From contig JAGWUI010000001.1 in assembly GCA_028868515.1 (NCBI GenBank), forward strand, positions 1 through 64,000: a DNA stretch of 64,000 nucleotides, written 5' to 3'. Shown here piece after piece: positions 8,425 through 18,281 of the stretch. Below the pieces are notes generated by a model. That model made no database searches. It was not told where the DNA came from and saw nothing but the letters and a program-made list of their open reading frames with translations. The number at the start of each line of letters is the position of its first letter. Position 1 is the first letter of the stretch. The translations under genes and the position numbers were made by a program. Source of the stretch: Gammaproteobacteria bacterium (GTDB lineage Bacteria > Pseudomonadota > Gammaproteobacteria > Pseudomonadales > Moraxellaceae).

Positions 8425-8871
8425 TTATTCAGCAATGATGGTAACCAATACTTCAGCAGTTACATCATGGTGAACTTGAATCGCAACATGGAACTCGCCA
8501 GTATGACGGAGTGCGCCATTTGGTAGGCGTACTTCTGATTTTTCAACTGGAGTGCCAGAAGCAGTCAGTGCATCAGAAATATCACGTGTACCAACTGAAC
8601 CGAACAGTTTGCCTTCATCACCAGCTTTAGAGGTGATAACGACGTTCAATTCGTTCAATTTAGCTGCACGAGCTTGCGCTTGTGCCAAGTTCTCAGCTTC
8701 TACACGCTCAAGTTCAGCACGGCGTGCTTCAAATGATGCAGTATTTGCTTCAGTTGCAGAAACAGCTTTGCCCTGAGGGATCAGAAAGTTACGACCGTAG
8801 CCAGACTTTACAGAAACCTTGTCACCGAGTTGACCCAAATTAGCGATGCGTTGCAGTAGAATAACGTCCAC
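8425..8871 (-). CDS. rplI: 50S ribosomal protein L9
   Basis: A 148-residue protein of standard length that binds domain V of 23S rRNA and stretches out from the large subunit. It begins [19 protein letters not shown] and has the conserved N-domain segment [16 protein letters not shown], a long central helix rich in Ala/Glu (residues about 45-75) and a C-terminal domain with [12 protein letters not shown]. It is the last gene of the rpsF-rpsR-rplI operon, 11 bases after rpsR, with a Shine-Dalgarno AAGGAG before its ATG. Confidence 0.98.
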   Translation of the reverse strand: MDVILLQRIANLGQLGDKVSVKSGYGRNFLIPQGKAVSATEANTASFEARRAELERVEAENLAQAQARAAKLNELNVVITSKAGDEGKLFGSVGTRDISDALTASGTPVEKSEVRLPNGALRHTGEFHVAIQVHHDVTAEVLVTIIAE

Positions 8872-8882
8872 AATTCATCTCC

Positions 8883-9110
8883 TTATTGATGGTTATCGGT
8901 ATACGGAATCAATGACAAATAGCGAGCTTGCTTGATTGCAAGTGCCAATTGGCGTTGATAACGAGCTTTAGTACCAGTGATGCGGCTAGGAACGATCTTG
9001 CCGTTCTCAGTCACATACTGCTTCAGTGTTTCTACATCTTTGTAATCGATGTATTTCGTGTTCTCTGCTGTGAAGCGGCAGAACTTACGACGACGATAAA
9101 AACGTGCCAT
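8883..9110 (-). CDS. rpsR: 30S ribosomal protein S18
   Basis: A 75-residue basic protein of the 30S platform that pairs with S6. It begins [13 protein letters not shown], and [34 protein letters not shown] is the conserved S18 core. It is 13 bases downstream of rpsF and is preceded by GGAGCA as ribosome-binding site. The single Cys near the N-terminus (RRKFCRF) is normal for the zinc-independent form. Confidence 0.98.
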   Translation of the reverse strand: MARFYRRRKFCRFTAENTKYIDYKDVETLKQYVTENGKIVPSRITGTKARYQRQLALAIKQARYLSLIPYTDNHQ

Positions 9111-9123
9111 TGTCGATTGCTCC

Positions 9124-9516
9124 TTATGCTTCGTCAGCGATCATGTCAGATGAGGACACATCATCGTTACGCTGTGCTTTACGCGCGCGTTTTTCTTCAG
9201 CACTCTTAGCGAGTAGTGATTCTTCGGTGATGGCTTCATCGCGACGGATGATGAGGTTACGGATGATGGCATCGTTATAGCGGAACAGCTCTTCGAGTTC
9301 ATCAAGAGTTGTTTGGCCACATTCGACGTTCATCAAAATGTAGTGTGCTTTGTGAATCTTGTTGATTGGGTAGGCGAGTTGACGACGACCCCAGTCTTCA
9401 AGGCGATGGACTTGGCCACCCGCTTCTTTGATCTGAGTCAGGTAACGCTCGACCATGCCAACAACTTGATCGCTTTGGTCTGGATGAACCAGCAATACGA
9501 TTTCGTAGTGACGCAT
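9124..9516 (-). CDS. rpsF: 30S ribosomal protein S6
   Basis: The reading frame opens further upstream, but the start at 9514-9516 ([15 protein letters not shown]) has an AAGGAG site at ideal distance and matches the family's N-terminus, giving 130 residues. The ferredoxin-like fold segments are [24 protein letters not shown] and MNVECG, and the C-terminal tail is acidic and polar ([10 protein letters not shown]), as in Glu-tailed S6 proteins. First gene of the operon with rpsR and rplI. Confidence 0.97.
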   Translation of the reverse strand: MRHYEIVLLVHPDQSDQVVGMVERYLTQIKEAGGQVHRLEDWGRRQLAYPINKIHKAHYILMNVECGQTTLDELEELFRYNDAIIRNLIIRRDEAITEESLLAKSAEEKRARKAQRNDDVSSSDMIADEA

Positions 9517-9545
9517 GTATAGCTCCTTACGGTTTGGACAGCCCC
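9517..9545 (-). promoter_or_regulatory. possible S6:S18 autoregulatory leader at the rpsF ribosome-binding site
   Basis: The minus-strand leader just before rpsF reads GGGGCTGTCC, then AAACCGTAAGGAGC. An ACCG segment next to the Shine-Dalgarno is the feature bound by the S6:S18 complex in the known rpsF leader motif. The fold was not computed, so this is only a resemblance. Confidence 0.35.
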
Positions 9546-9638
9546 TATCTAATCTATAAGACGATAGAAGCAAGGAGGCACGCAAAAAATATGATCATGA
9601 AACAATAAATTATGCGTGATCGCAAAAGCGAAGCGCGG

Positions 9639-9667
9639 ATTATACGAGGTTATGTCGATTTAGACAA
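9639..9667 (-). promoter_or_regulatory. sigma-70 promoter of rpsF-rpsR-rplI
   Basis: On the minus strand TTGTCT (9667-9662) and TATAAT (9644-9639) are separated by exactly 17 bases. This places the transcript start about 110-120 bases upstream of rpsF. It is the best match to a housekeeping promoter in this region. Confidence 0.75.
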
Positions 9668-9689
9668 GATTTTTAGGTGTTTACAGATG

Positions 9690-10355
9690 TCAATCAGGTT
9701 TTTTTTGCATGACATGTATACCCAAAATTTGGTCGTACCATGTGGGTAAAGCCCCTTGTGCAAACGCAAGTCCAAATGGCGCAAATAAACCAAATAGAAG
9801 TAATGTGATGCCGATAATTTTAAGTAGAAAAATCATTAACAAATATGATCCTTCAGGTTCAATTAAAGAAAAATCCTGAAGGTGAATAGGCGTTATGACT
9901 GGATTAACAGCTAGCCAAATGAATAGGCAAATCAATAATAATGGTAGACCTAAGCATCGACTGACTAGACTATGTAGCCATAATTTCAGTACATCAAATG
10001 CTTGATTCTTTGTATGTGTAGGCTGTGTTGTTTTATAAATACCATTGATCATTTGCCCTAGACTTTGCCCGCGACTGATACAGAGTAAAAAATCACTGAC
10101 AAAGAACAGCGCAATAAAACTCATGGATGTTGAAAAGTTTGAGCAAAGAATAACGAGAAAAGCTCGTGCATCAATGGAGGCTTGTAAATGTAAAGCTGTC
10201 CAAACGGCAGTCAAAAATAACCACGCCCAAACCGTACTATCCATAAAGTGGTCAATCAGACCTGATCGTATCCGCTGATGTCGACTTGCTGGGCGTGGCT
10301 GAGTATTCGATGAATCAGGTAATCGAGGTGGTTGCTTCATCGATGCTTGATTCAT
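9690..10355 (-). CDS. RDD-family membrane protein
   Basis: A 221-residue protein with a polar, proline-rich N-terminus and about four to five hydrophobic segments. The RDD signature is modified: RIRSGLIDHFMDS gives the Arg and Asp positions of the first helix, and RGQSLGQMINGIY is the typical RDD second motif (usually KGQTLGKxxxGI). The last segment before the C-terminus is FAPFGLAFAQGALPTWYDQILGIHV, with the family-typical tail motif (LHDxLxGTxV) altered. RDD proteins are small inner-membrane proteins, some linked to ion transport. The start lies 3 bases after the stop of the CNNM gene, so the two form an operon. Confidence 0.75.
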   Translation of the reverse strand: MNQASMKQPPRLPDSSNTQPRPASRHQRIRSGLIDHFMDSTVWAWLFLTAVWTALHLQASIDARAFLVILCSNFSTSMSFIALFFVSDFLLCISRGQSLGQMINGIYKTTQPTHTKNQAFDVLKLWLHSLVSRCLGLPLLLICLFIWLAVNPVITPIHLQDFSLIEPEGSYLLMIFLLKIIGITLLLFGLFAPFGLAFAQGALPTWYDQILGIHVMQKKPD

Positions 10356-10358
10356 GAA

Positions 10359-11663
10359 TTAATCTTGGTCGTCCACTTCTTCGCGATGGATATGTGTCGC
10401 AAGAACTTTATCGATACGCTTACCATCCATATCCACGATTTCAAACAGCCAGCCAGCCCATTCAATTTTATCAGCAGTTTTAGGAATACGTCCCAATTGC
10501 ATCATGATTAGACCTGAAAGCGTGTTGTATAAACCACGTTCTTCTTCGGGTAAGTTTTTAATTCTTAAGCGATCTTTTAAGTCGTGACTTGAAATTAAGC
10601 CGTCAAGCAACCATGAGCCATCATCGCGTTGAATCGCATAGGCATCTTCTTCATCATCAGTTTGGAATTCGCCAGTAATGGCTTCAATCAGATCTTTCAG
10701 AGTCACAATCCCTTGAATGTCGCCATATTCATCAACAACGAGCGCCATTTCTGTTTGTGAATTACGAAGTAGATTCAATAGCTCCATACCGTTAAGCGAT
10801 TCGGGTACATATAAAGGCGGCTCCATGAGCGCTTCTAAATTCAGCGGCTCACCTTTGAGTGCTTGTGTCAGAACGTTTTTTGCTTTGACGATACCCATGA
10901 CGTCATTGACGCTTTCGCGACATACTGGAAATAGCGAAAACTCACTACGTTCAATGATTTCCAGTACTTTTTCAATACTGTCTTCGACAGATAACCAAGT
11001 GACATCAAGACGCGGGACCATCAGACTCGCGATTTTTCGATCATCAAGTCGAAATACGTTGCGAACCATTTGATGTTCTTGCTCATCAATCAATCCACTC
11101 TGTGAACCTTCGACCAAGATTGCATGAATCTCATCTGAGGTCATCTTGGGGCCTTGAGTGTTTTTGACGCCGATTAATCGCAGGACAAAATATGTTGAAC
11201 CAGATAAAAAGCGAACGATTGGCAGCATAACCGCAGTCAGCCAGAGCACTGGACGAGAGACTATTCTTGCAATGGCTTCAGGTGCAATTTGTCCTAATCG
11301 TTTAGGTCCAAGCTCACCGATTACGATATTGACATAAGTCACGATGGCGACAATAAAAATTGTTGCAAGCGTATGAGCTGCGACAGGGTGAATTCCTAGA
11401 TTGAGCAGGAATGTCGCAACAGGTTCGGATAGAGCAGATTCTCCCAAAATACCACTGAGAATTGTGATGGTTGAAATCCCGATTTGCATGGTAGACATGA
11501 AGTCGGCAGGATTTTCAGCCAATTGTGCTGCGGCAATCGAACCGCGATCACCATCATCAATTCTTTTTTGCAGACGTGCTTTACGTGTACTTACGAGTGC
11601 CATTTCTGACATTGCAAACACACCATTTAAGACGATTAACAGAAATAAAATCAGAATCGTCAT
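10359..11663 (-). CDS. CNNM/CorC-family membrane protein (DUF21-CBS-CorC_HlyC)
   Basis: A 434-residue inner-membrane protein. Residues 1-190 are a DUF21 transmembrane module with the conserved GEL-G-PKRLGQIAPE segment. Residues about 205-330 hold a CBS pair (MVPRLDVTWLSVEDS..., MEPPLYVPESLNG...VDEYGDIQGIVTLKDL). Residues about 340-425 form a CorC_HlyC domain (DGSWLLDGLISSHDLKDRL, GYNTLSGL-type motif and TADKIEWAGWLFEIVDMDG). Relatives act in Mg2+/Co2+ efflux or, for E. coli YtfL (PaeA), polyamine export. The substrate is not decidable here. First gene of an operon with the RDD gene at 9690. Confidence 0.9.
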   Translation of the reverse strand: MTILILFLLIVLNGVFAMSEMALVSTRKARLQKRIDDGDRGSIAAAQLAENPADFMSTMQIGISTITILSGILGESALSEPVATFLLNLGIHPVAAHTLATIFIVAIVTYVNIVIGELGPKRLGQIAPEAIARIVSRPVLWLTAVMLPIVRFLSGSTYFVLRLIGVKNTQGPKMTSDEIHAILVEGSQSGLIDEQEHQMVRNVFRLDDRKIASLMVPRLDVTWLSVEDSIEKVLEIIERSEFSLFPVCRESVNDVMGIVKAKNVLTQALKGEPLNLEALMEPPLYVPESLNGMELLNLLRNSQTEMALVVDEYGDIQGIVTLKDLIEAITGEFQTDDEEDAYAIQRDDGSWLLDGLISSHDLKDRLRIKNLPEEERGLYNTLSGLIMMQLGRIPKTADKIEWAGWLFEIVDMDGKRIDKVLATHIHREEVDDQD

Positions 11664-11778
11664 ACGACCGCCATCATTTTGTATTTATCCTTCGCTATAA
11701 AATATACGTGCTACAAAGCAATATACATTAACCCTGTATTTTGCACGAACAATCATCTCATTTGTGTGACAAAAGAGA

Positions 11779-12609
11779 TTATGTTTTTGGTTTTTCAAGT
11801 TGTATTGGTTCAGCATCAACGACAATTGTTTTTGCAAGACGATCGTGAAGTGTGCAATTATTTTTAGTAAATAAAAAAACAAAATCAATCATAAGCAGAA
11901 GAAAATTAGTTATCAAATAGCCGAGATATTTAAATAGAATCGAACGAATAACAACGCTTCTCATCAATGGGGCTTTTTGACCAGTGCTCATGTCAACAAT
12001 TCTAATTTTGAATAGCATTTTTCCAATTGTTTGACCGTGTGAGGCAACTAATCCTAATTGGATAACCGTGACTAATATGACTGCAATCAATGTATATAAA
12101 AAAACCTGTGCAGGAATCAGGCTTGTTAAAACAGTCCACATATGATCTGCATCGCCTGTTTTGCTCTCATTTATGAATGTTTGTAGTTGGGAATAGCCCA
12201 TACTTTGAATTTTATGAATAGCAGCTAGAGGCATACTCATATTAAAAACGATTTCAGTCACAATGAGTAAAATCATGAAATCAACAAGTGATGCCCATAT
12301 TCGTTTACTAACGTCCGCAATTATTGCGCCATTTGCTAATCTTTCATTAGTCTTGAGTTTATCACTAAGCACTGTAATGGAGGCAGATGTTTTAAATGGT
12401 GCAATCGTTGAGGATGCTGCTGAATTGGATGGATTGTAGACCATCTTTCCACCTGTGAGTTGCCCAAGTGGTAGCCATGTTTCCATGCCTTCGTGCCATG
12501 CTAGATCTGTCAAAACGATTTGAGTATTGGCGAGCATCGCATTAACTTGTTCAAGTGTGTAAGGACCAGCCTGTTCGTTATTACGAGCTAGGTAGATTTG
12601 CATATTCAT
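11779..12609 (-). CDS. GYF_2-RDD domain membrane protein
   Basis: A 276-residue protein. Residues 1-55 are a GYF_2 module (IYLARNNEQAGPYTLEQVNAML, then AWHEGMETWLPL), a putative peptide-binding domain. Residues about 100-265 are an RDD domain with four hydrophobic segments: ISKRIWASLVDFMIL carries the Arg/Asp motif and SHGQTIGKMLFKIRIVD the second motif, ending CTLHDRLAKTIVVDA. This is the canonical domain order for RDD proteins fused to GYF. The ATG at 12607-12609 has AGGCG upstream. It is not in an operon with ppsA because a terminator lies between them. Function unknown beyond inner-membrane location. Confidence 0.8.
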   Translation of the reverse strand: MNMQIYLARNNEQAGPYTLEQVNAMLANTQIVLTDLAWHEGMETWLPLGQLTGGKMVYNPSNSAASSTIAPFKTSASITVLSDKLKTNERLANGAIIADVSKRIWASLVDFMILLIVTEIVFNMSMPLAAIHKIQSMGYSQLQTFINESKTGDADHMWTVLTSLIPAQVFLYTLIAVILVTVIQLGLVASHGQTIGKMLFKIRIVDMSTGQKAPLMRSVVIRSILFKYLGYLITNFLLLMIDFVFLFTKNNCTLHDRLAKTIVVDAEPIQLEKPKT

Positions 12610-12682
12610 TTGCGCCTAGTTTTAAGTCTGCATTAATTACAAAAACATTATTCTACGATGATTCGTGTGATCTGTAATGAAC

Positions 12683-12709
12683 AAAAAGCCCGTATGTACG
12701 AGCTTTTTG
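12683..12709 (-). terminator. bidirectional rho-independent terminator downstream of ppsA
   Basis: AAAAAGC, a C/A mismatch, then CGTA-TG-TACG and GCTTTTT form an 11-bp stem with A and T runs on either side. It lies 28 bases beyond the ppsA stop on the minus strand, and separates ppsA from the GYF_2-RDD gene. Confidence 0.85.
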
Positions 12710-12736
12710 TAAGGGTTTCTTTAATCAATCAAAAGC

Positions 12737-15124
12737 TTATTTCTTTAAACCTGTTTGATTTTGTGCCAAGAAGAACCAAGTATCGAGTACTGAGTCAGGA
12801 TTTAATGATACAGAGTCGATACCTTGTTCCATGAGCCATAATGCCAAATCTGGGTGATCTGATGGGCCTTGACCACAGATTCCAATATATTTTCCAGCTT
12901 TACGACATGCTGAGATTGCCATGGATAATAATGCTTTAACAGCATCGTCACGCTCATCAAAGAGATGCGATACGATACCAGAGTCACGATCCAAGCCAAG
13001 TGTTAGCTGAGTCAAGTCATTTGAACCAATTGAGAAACCATCGAAATGTTCCAAAAATTGTTCAGCGAGCAGAGCGTTGGTCGGCAATTCGCACATCATG
13101 ATGACGCGCAAGCCATTTTCACCACGACGTAAACCATTTTGTGCAAGTAGTTCGATGACGCGTGCTGCTTCACCCACAGTCCGCACGAATGGAATCATGA
13201 TTTCGACGTTGGTTAAGCCCATTTCTTCGCGTACTTTTCTGAGAGCACGACATTCGAGCTCGAAACAGTCGCGGAAGTTATCAGAGACATAACGACTTGC
13301 GCCACGGAAACCGAGCATTGGATTTTCTTCTTCAGGCTCGTATAGTTTTCCACCGATCAAGTTCGCATATTCATTCGATTTAAAATCTGACATCCGCACA
13401 ATAACAGGTTTATTGGCAAACGAAACTGCTAGAGTAGAAATGCCTTCCACTAGTTTTTCGACAAAGAAATCAACTGGTGTTGCGTAGCCAGCAGTACGTG
13501 CAAGCACAGCTGCGCGTGTTTCGCGTGGGAGGCTATCGATATTAATCAATGCTTTTGGATGCACGCCAATCATACGGTTAATGATGAATTCTAAACGTGC
13601 TAATCCAACACCTTGATTTGGAATTTGTGCAAAATCAAATGCACGATCAGGATTACCCACATTCATCATAATTTTGAATGATAACGGTGGCATTGAGTCG
13701 ATAGAGTTCTTTTGAACTTCGAAATCTAAAGCACCTTCATAGATATAACCTGTATCGCCTTCGGCACATGATGCAGTGACTTCGCTACCATCCACCAATA
13801 CTTCAGTCGCGTTACCGCAGCCAACAATCGCAGGCACGCCAAGTTCACGGGCAATAATCGCAGCATGACATGTGCGACCACCGCGATTGGTAATAATCGC
13901 AGACGCGCGCTTCATGACAGGTTCCCAATCTGGATCGGTCATGTCCGATACTAGAACATCACCGTTTTGCAGTGTATCCATTTCTTTGATTGAGTTGATG
14001 ATACGTACCTTACCAGATCCAATGCGTTGACCGATTGAGCGGCCTTCACACAAAACTGTGCCTTTTTGCTTGAGCAAATAACGCTCCATCGTGCCGACAT
14101 TTTGACGACTCTTGACTGTTTCTGGGCGAGCTTGGACGATGTAAATTTTTCCATCGTCGCCATCTTTTGCCCACTCGATGTCCATTGGCGATTGATAATG
14201 TTTTTCAATAATCAGGGCTTGTTTTGCAAGTTCCAGTAGCTCTTGATCATTTAAAGAAAACTTGAGACGGTCAGATTTGTCGACATCAACGACAACTGTA
14301 GAATGTCCTGTGACACCACTGTCGCCATAGATCATTTTTTGATGCTTGCTGCCTAAATTACGGCGCACGATCGCATGTTTACCTTGCTCAAGTAATGGCT
14401 TGGAGACGTAGAACTCATCAGGATTGACCGCACCTTGTACCACAGTCTCACCTAAGCCATAAGCAGCAGTGATAAAGACTACATCGCGGAAACCAGACTC
14501 CGTATCAAGTGTAAACATCACGCCAGCTGCACCAGTTTCACTGCGAACCATGCGTTGAATGCCCGCAGAGAGTGCAACACCTTGATGCGCGTAACCTTGA
14601 TGAACGCGATAAGCAATTGCGCGATCATTAAATAGGGAAGCAAAAACTTCTTTAATGGCGACGAGTACGTTATCAATGCCACGAATATTGAGGAAGGTTT
14701 CTTGCTGTCCTGCAAAAGATGCATCAGGAAGATCTTCTGCGGTCGCGCTTGAGCGAACTGCAACTGCAATATTAGGATTTCCAGCAGAGAGTTCTGTGAA
14801 CGCATTGCGCACATCCTGCTCTAATTCAGGAGTCAGTGGTGTCTCGATGATCCATTGACGGATTTGAGCACCTGTTTTAATTAATGCTTGTACATTGTCG
14901 ACGTTGAGATCATTTAGTGCAGCTTGGATGCGTGCATTTAGACCACTTTGTTCTAAAAAATCACGGAATGCTTGCGCAGTTGTTGCAAACCCACCTGGAA
15001 CACTAACACCAGCACCAGAAAGATGGCTGATCATTTCACCTAAGGACGCATTTTTGCCGCCAACTCGGTCAATATCATGTTTGCCAAGTTTGGCGAGGTT
15101 TACTACACGTGCTTCCAAGATCAT
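12737..15124 (-). CDS. ppsA: phosphoenolpyruvate synthase
   Basis: Makes PEP from pyruvate and ATP (releasing AMP and phosphate) for gluconeogenesis. From the ATG at 15124 it is 795 residues, close to the usual 792; an in-frame TTG at 15133 would add three. A GGGAG sits only two bases before the ATG, which is unusually close. Residues about 15-340 are the ATP-grasp domain ([35 protein letters not shown]). The swivelling phosphohistidine is H420 in [15 protein letters not shown]. The C-terminal PEP-binding barrel has [20 protein letters not shown] and the catalytic-Cys segment [12 protein letters not shown]. Monocistronic, with a terminator after it and a long non-coding region before it. No ppsR regulator gene is seen next to it. 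Confidence 0.97.
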   Translation of the reverse strand: MILEARVVNLAKLGKHDIDRVGGKNASLGEMISHLSGAGVSVPGGFATTAQAFRDFLEQSGLNARIQAALNDLNVDNVQALIKTGAQIRQWIIETPLTPELEQDVRNAFTELSAGNPNIAVAVRSSATAEDLPDASFAGQQETFLNIRGIDNVLVAIKEVFASLFNDRAIAYRVHQGYAHQGVALSAGIQRMVRSETGAAGVMFTLDTESGFRDVVFITAAYGLGETVVQGAVNPDEFYVSKPLLEQGKHAIVRRNLGSKHQKMIYGDSGVTGHSTVVVDVDKSDRLKFSLNDQELLELAKQALIIEKHYQSPMDIEWAKDGDDGKIYIVQARPETVKSRQNVGTMERYLLKQKGTVLCEGRSIGQRIGSGKVRIINSIKEMDTLQNGDVLVSDMTDPDWEPVMKRASAIITNRGGRTCHAAIIARELGVPAIVGCGNATEVLVDGSEVTASCAEGDTGYIYEGALDFEVQKNSIDSMPPLSFKIMMNVGNPDRAFDFAQIPNQGVGLARLEFIINRMIGVHPKALINIDSLPRETRAAVLARTAGYATPVDFFVEKLVEGISTLAVSFANKPVIVRMSDFKSNEYANLIGGKLYEPEEENPMLGFRGASRYVSDNFRDCFELECRALRKVREEMGLTNVEIMIPFVRTVGEAARVIELLAQNGLRRGENGLRVIMMCELPTNALLAEQFLEHFDGFSIGSNDLTQLTLGLDRDSGIVSHLFDERDDAVKALLSMAISACRKAGKYIGICGQGPSDHPDLALWLMEQGIDSVSLNPDSVLDTWFFLAQNQTGLKK

Positions 15125-15658
15125 AACTCCCAAGTTAGTTTTAGCAGATGATGCTGCTAGTGAGAAATTCGCTCATGTTTCGATGCGAATAACGGGGTGG
15201 TTCAAAAACGATATTTGTCTATAAAGCCAAGCTATTTTAATAAGATCATACTTATATGCTGTTATCGATCTCCGATAGCGCATACCTTTAACCCAATAAA
15301 TAGATTTTATACAGGTTTTTTATGATTTCACGCTTTTTGTATGCGACAAAAAATTAGGCTCTACTATAAGGCCAATAACGTTGCATGACAAACGTATCAA
15401 GGTATCGATTTGAGTATTGTTGTGTGAATTATGAACAAGCGAAATATTGTTTGACAATTCGAGCTTTGAATCGACTTTAAATACGCAAAATAAAGTGGTG
15501 AACAATCGATGATCACTTTGTCTGAACAAGTGTCTCGAAATAGATTTATTTTCAATAAAAAAACGAATCGTAAATTGTTTGACAAAAATTAAGGAAATTT
15601 ACGGTTTCTGAAGAATGTAAAAACGTATGTCCGTCAGTAATAACAAGGGTTTGGCGTG

Positions 15659-15693
15659 TTGTCCACAAAAATTGTGGATGGATCTGTGGACAA
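15659..15693. promoter_or_regulatory. three DnaA-box-like 9-mers
   Basis: TTGTCCACA (15659), TGTGGATGG (15673) and TGTGGACAA (15685) lie within 35 bases. The outer two are inverted copies of each other and each differs from TTATCCACA by one base; the middle one differs by two. Confidence 0.6.
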
Positions 15694-15869
15694 CTACAGG
15701 CTTGACAGTGTTAAACGCCGCATTTGTAAGGCGAATGAACAAATTGATCAATATTTAATCAATGAAAATTATTTAATAAATACATATGTTTATTTATTGC
15801 AAGTGCTTCGCTTTTAACCAAACTATAGAAAATTAGTTATTTGTTCATGAAAAAGACAATCGCATGGAT

Positions 15870-15878
15870 TGTGGATAA
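15870..15878 (-). promoter_or_regulatory. consensus DnaA box
   Basis: TGTGGATAA is the exact complement of the high-affinity DnaA box TTATCCACA, on the far side of the AT-rich segment from the three imperfect boxes. Confidence 0.65.
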
Positions 15879-16089
15879 GTTTTATGCACTTTTTTTACCT
15901 AGAAGTGTGTTGTAAATCACACAATTGGTGGTTGTATATTTTTTATTCATATCTAGATGCTGTTTTCGTCTAAATGGGATTAATTTCACGATTAGTTGTA
16001 AAAAATGACTTCAAATTGCATTTCGGGTTGGCATTTTTGAGCCTAATCGGCTAGGCTTTCACCCTCATTTATATAGCCACTCACTCACT

Positions 16090-16707
16090 ATGCCAGACCA
16101 GCTTATTCAAGGTAATGCAGGGACTCTACAAGTTCGTCCGTTATGGCAGGAGTCAGATGCGATTGCTGTGATTTGTCATCCGCATCCTTTGATGGGGGGG
16201 ACTATGGATAATAAAGTGGTGACGACTCTTGCGCGTTTTTTTCGCAATCAAGGAGTTTCTGTTATTCAGTTTAACTTTCGTGGAGTGGGCGGAAGTACTG
16301 GAGTCTATGCAGATGGTGTGGGTGAAGTTGATGATTTCTTTAGCGTGCTGAACTGGGCAGCAGGTGAAAGCACAGCAAGGCGATTATATGTCGCGGGATT
16401 TTCATTTGGTGGTTATATTGCCGCCGCTGGATGTGACCGTTTGCTCAAAGAAAATCCACATCATTTTGAGTTTGAGAAATTATATCTGGTTGCACCTGCT
16501 GTAGAAAACTTCCCAATGGCGACATTGAGCTTACCTTCAGATACATGTGTGATTGTTGGCGCAGAAGATGAGGTTGTTTCGCCACAAAAAATAATTGATT
16601 GGGCGAATGAGCGTCAGTTTGATTTAGCGATTATTCCAGAGTGTGGCCATTTTTTTCATGGGCATTTACCTGAAATTGGATCGCAGTTGGAGCATCGATT
16701 TCCATGA
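16090..16707 (+). CDS. alpha/beta hydrolase (COG2945-type)
   Basis: A 205-residue cytoplasmic hydrolase. CHPHPLMGGTMDNKVV near residue 30 and FNFRGVGGSTG near 62 are typical of the small COG2945 family. The nucleophile Ser is in GFSFGGY at about residue 105, the acid is probably in VGAEDEVVSP, and the His lies in CGHFFHGHL near the C-terminus. The substrate is unknown; relatives are described only as esterase-like. Its last four bases overlap the start of zapE (ATGA), so the two are translationally coupled. Confidence 0.85.
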   Translation: MPDQLIQGNAGTLQVRPLWQESDAIAVICHPHPLMGGTMDNKVVTTLARFFRNQGVSVIQFNFRGVGGSTGVYADGVGEVDDFFSVLNWAAGESTARRLYVAGFSFGGYIAAAGCDRLLKENPHHFEFEKLYLVAPAVENFPMATLSLPSDTCVIVGAEDEVVSPQKIIDWANERQFDLAIIPECGHFFHGHLPEIGSQLEHRFP

Positions 16708-17825
16708 GTATGAATACACCTATTTTAGATACAGGCACGGATGAACGGACGCCAGCGCAACGCTATGCGGATGCATTAAGTAGCGGTACATTTATTCAGG
16801 ATGATGAACAAGGTAATGCGGTATATGCACTGGATCAACTGTACCAGCAGTTAGTGATTCGCCGCCAACAATCAAAAGGATTTCATTTACGCCGTGTTGG
16901 CGTACCTAAAGGTGTGTATCTATGGGGCGGCGTTGGACGTGGCAAAACATGGTTAATGGATCAGTTCTATGATTCTGTACCGTTTCGTCGCAAGATGCGG
17001 ATGCATTTTCATCATTTTATGCAACGGGTTCATCGTGAGCTGAATGCGTTAAAAGGCCAAAGTGATCCATTAGAAAAAGTTGCAGATTTGATTTACAAAG
17101 AAGCTGTGCTGATTTGTTTTGATGAGTTTTTTGTTAGTAATGTCATTGATGCAATGATTTTGGGTGATTTATTTGCCATGTTGTTTAAACGCGGCATTAC
17201 TTTAGTTGCGACATCCAATATTGCGCCAGATGGCTTGTATAAAAATGGCATTCATCGTGATCGTTTCTTGCCCGCAATTGCTGCATTGCAAGCGCATTGC
17301 ACTGTTTTGAATGTCGATTCTGGTGTGGATTATCGTTTGCGTGTTTTGAAGCAGGCTAATCTTTATCGTTCACCACTGACTGATGAATCCATGAACTGGT
17401 TAGCAGTGCGATTTTCTGCGTTAACCAAGCATCATTTGGTTTCTCAGGAAGACATTATCATTAATGATCGTACGATTGAGGTCGAAGGTCGTACAGACGA
17501 TTTGTTATGGTGTTGTTTTGATGAATTGTGCATGAAGCCGCGTAGCGCAGCGGATTTTATTGAAATTGCAAAGTTATATAACACGGTTTTGCTGGGTCGC
17601 GTCCCTTTATTAAATGATCAAATCGCAGATGCAACTAGGCGGCTGATTTATTTGGTTGATGAGTTTTATGATCGTCGCGTGAAGCTGGTGATCACAGCTC
17701 AACAATCGATTTTAGAACTCTATCAAGGTGAAAAATTAGCATTTGAGATCGAACGTACTCGTTCACGATTACTTGAAATGCAATCTGACGATTATTTATC
17801 TGAGGCGCATCGTCAGTCTGATTAA
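16704..17825 (+). CDS. zapE: cell division protein ZapE (AFG1-like ATPase)
   Basis: A 373-residue AFG1/ZapE-type P-loop ATPase, close to the E. coli length of 375. Walker A is GGVGRGKTWLMDQFYD (about residues 72-87), followed by RMHFHHFMQRVH, Walker B LICFDEFFVSN, and the sensor region VATSNIAPDGLYKNGIHRDRFLPAI. ZapE associates with FtsZ at the constricting septum in E. coli, and the mitochondrial relative AFG1 helps protein quality control. It starts inside the stop codon of the upstream hydrolase gene. Confidence 0.93.
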   Translation: MSMNTPILDTGTDERTPAQRYADALSSGTFIQDDEQGNAVYALDQLYQQLVIRRQQSKGFHLRRVGVPKGVYLWGGVGRGKTWLMDQFYDSVPFRRKMRMHFHHFMQRVHRELNALKGQSDPLEKVADLIYKEAVLICFDEFFVSNVIDAMILGDLFAMLFKRGITLVATSNIAPDGLYKNGIHRDRFLPAIAALQAHCTVLNVDSGVDYRLRVLKQANLYRSPLTDESMNWLAVRFSALTKHHLVSQEDIIINDRTIEVEGRTDDLLWCCFDELCMKPRSAADFIEIAKLYNTVLLGRVPLLNDQIADATRRLIYLVDEFYDRRVKLVITAQQSILELYQGEKLAFEIERTRSRLLEMQSDDYLSEAHRQSD

Positions 17826-17864
17826 TCGCTTAGGATCTATCAAATATTACAGGGAGCGTAATTC

Positions 17865-18281
17865 GTGAAACAAATCCTAATTTTGCAGCCTGTTGCAGCT
17901 TTAGCATTATTCACGTTGCTTGTTCTGTTACTGATGCCGTATCAACGAGTCAAGGCTTTTCGAGCAAAACAAGTCACAGAAGATGACTTTAAGTTTGGTG
18001 AATCAGCGCGCGTGCCAACAGTTGTCAGTATTCCTAATCGCAACTATATGAACCTCTTAGAGTTGCCGATTTTATTTTATGCTGCAAATATTATTCTATT
18101 TATCACTGGCAAAGCAGATACGATTTTTCTATACATGGCTTGGACTTATGTTGGATTACGCATTTGTCACAGTGCTGTACATCTAACTTATAATCGCGTT
18201 TTGCATCGTATGTTTATTTTTGGTATGAGTAATGGTGTACTTGCGGTGATGTGGCTTCGAATTGTGCCACTGCTTGTTTGA
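17865..18281 (+). CDS. MAPEG-family membrane protein
   Basis: A 138-residue protein with four hydrophobic helices, matching the membrane-associated eicosanoid/glutathione metabolism family. Key features are RVKAFRAKQV after helix 1, the polar loop SIPNRNYMNLLELPILFYAANI (the NxxE-P motif of the family) and AWTYVGLRICHSAVHLTYN near helix 3. It starts with GTG at 17865, preceded by AGGGAG. Bacterial members have no firm function. It lies 39 bases downstream of zapE and may be the last gene of that operon. Confidence 0.85.
   Translation: MKQILILQPVAALALFTLLVLLLMPYQRVKAFRAKQVTEDDFKFGESARVPTVVSIPNRNYMNLLELPILFYAANIILFITGKADTIFLYMAWTYVGLRICHSAVHLTYNRVLHRMFIFGMSNGVLAVMWLRIVPLLV

Larger units (their letters stand above)
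15134..16089. other. 956-bp non-coding region with DnaA-box cluster; candidate origin or DnaA-binding locus
   Basis: No credible gene lies here. DnaA-box-like 9-mers occur at 15659-15667 (TTGTCCACA), 15673-15681 (TGTGGATGG), 15685-15693 (TGTGGACAA) and 15870-15878 (TGTGGATAA, an exact box on the minus strand). Between them, 15725-15815 is very AT-rich with a GATC and TTTATTTATT-like runs, as in an unwinding element. A 12-base direct repeat ATTGTTTGACAA is at 15446-15457 and 15574-15585. All native genes from 2716 to here are on the minus strand and those from 16090 to 27459 on the plus strand, i.e. transcribed away from this point. No dnaA or dnaN gene is in the window. Origin function is inference. 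Confidence 0.5.

Noticed and set aside
15320-15585. Two overlapping minus-strand reading frames in the long non-coding region upstream of ppsA
   Set aside because: They are short, overlap in different frames, lack ribosome-binding sites and have composition unlike neighbouring proteins; DnaA-box and AT-rich features explain the region better.
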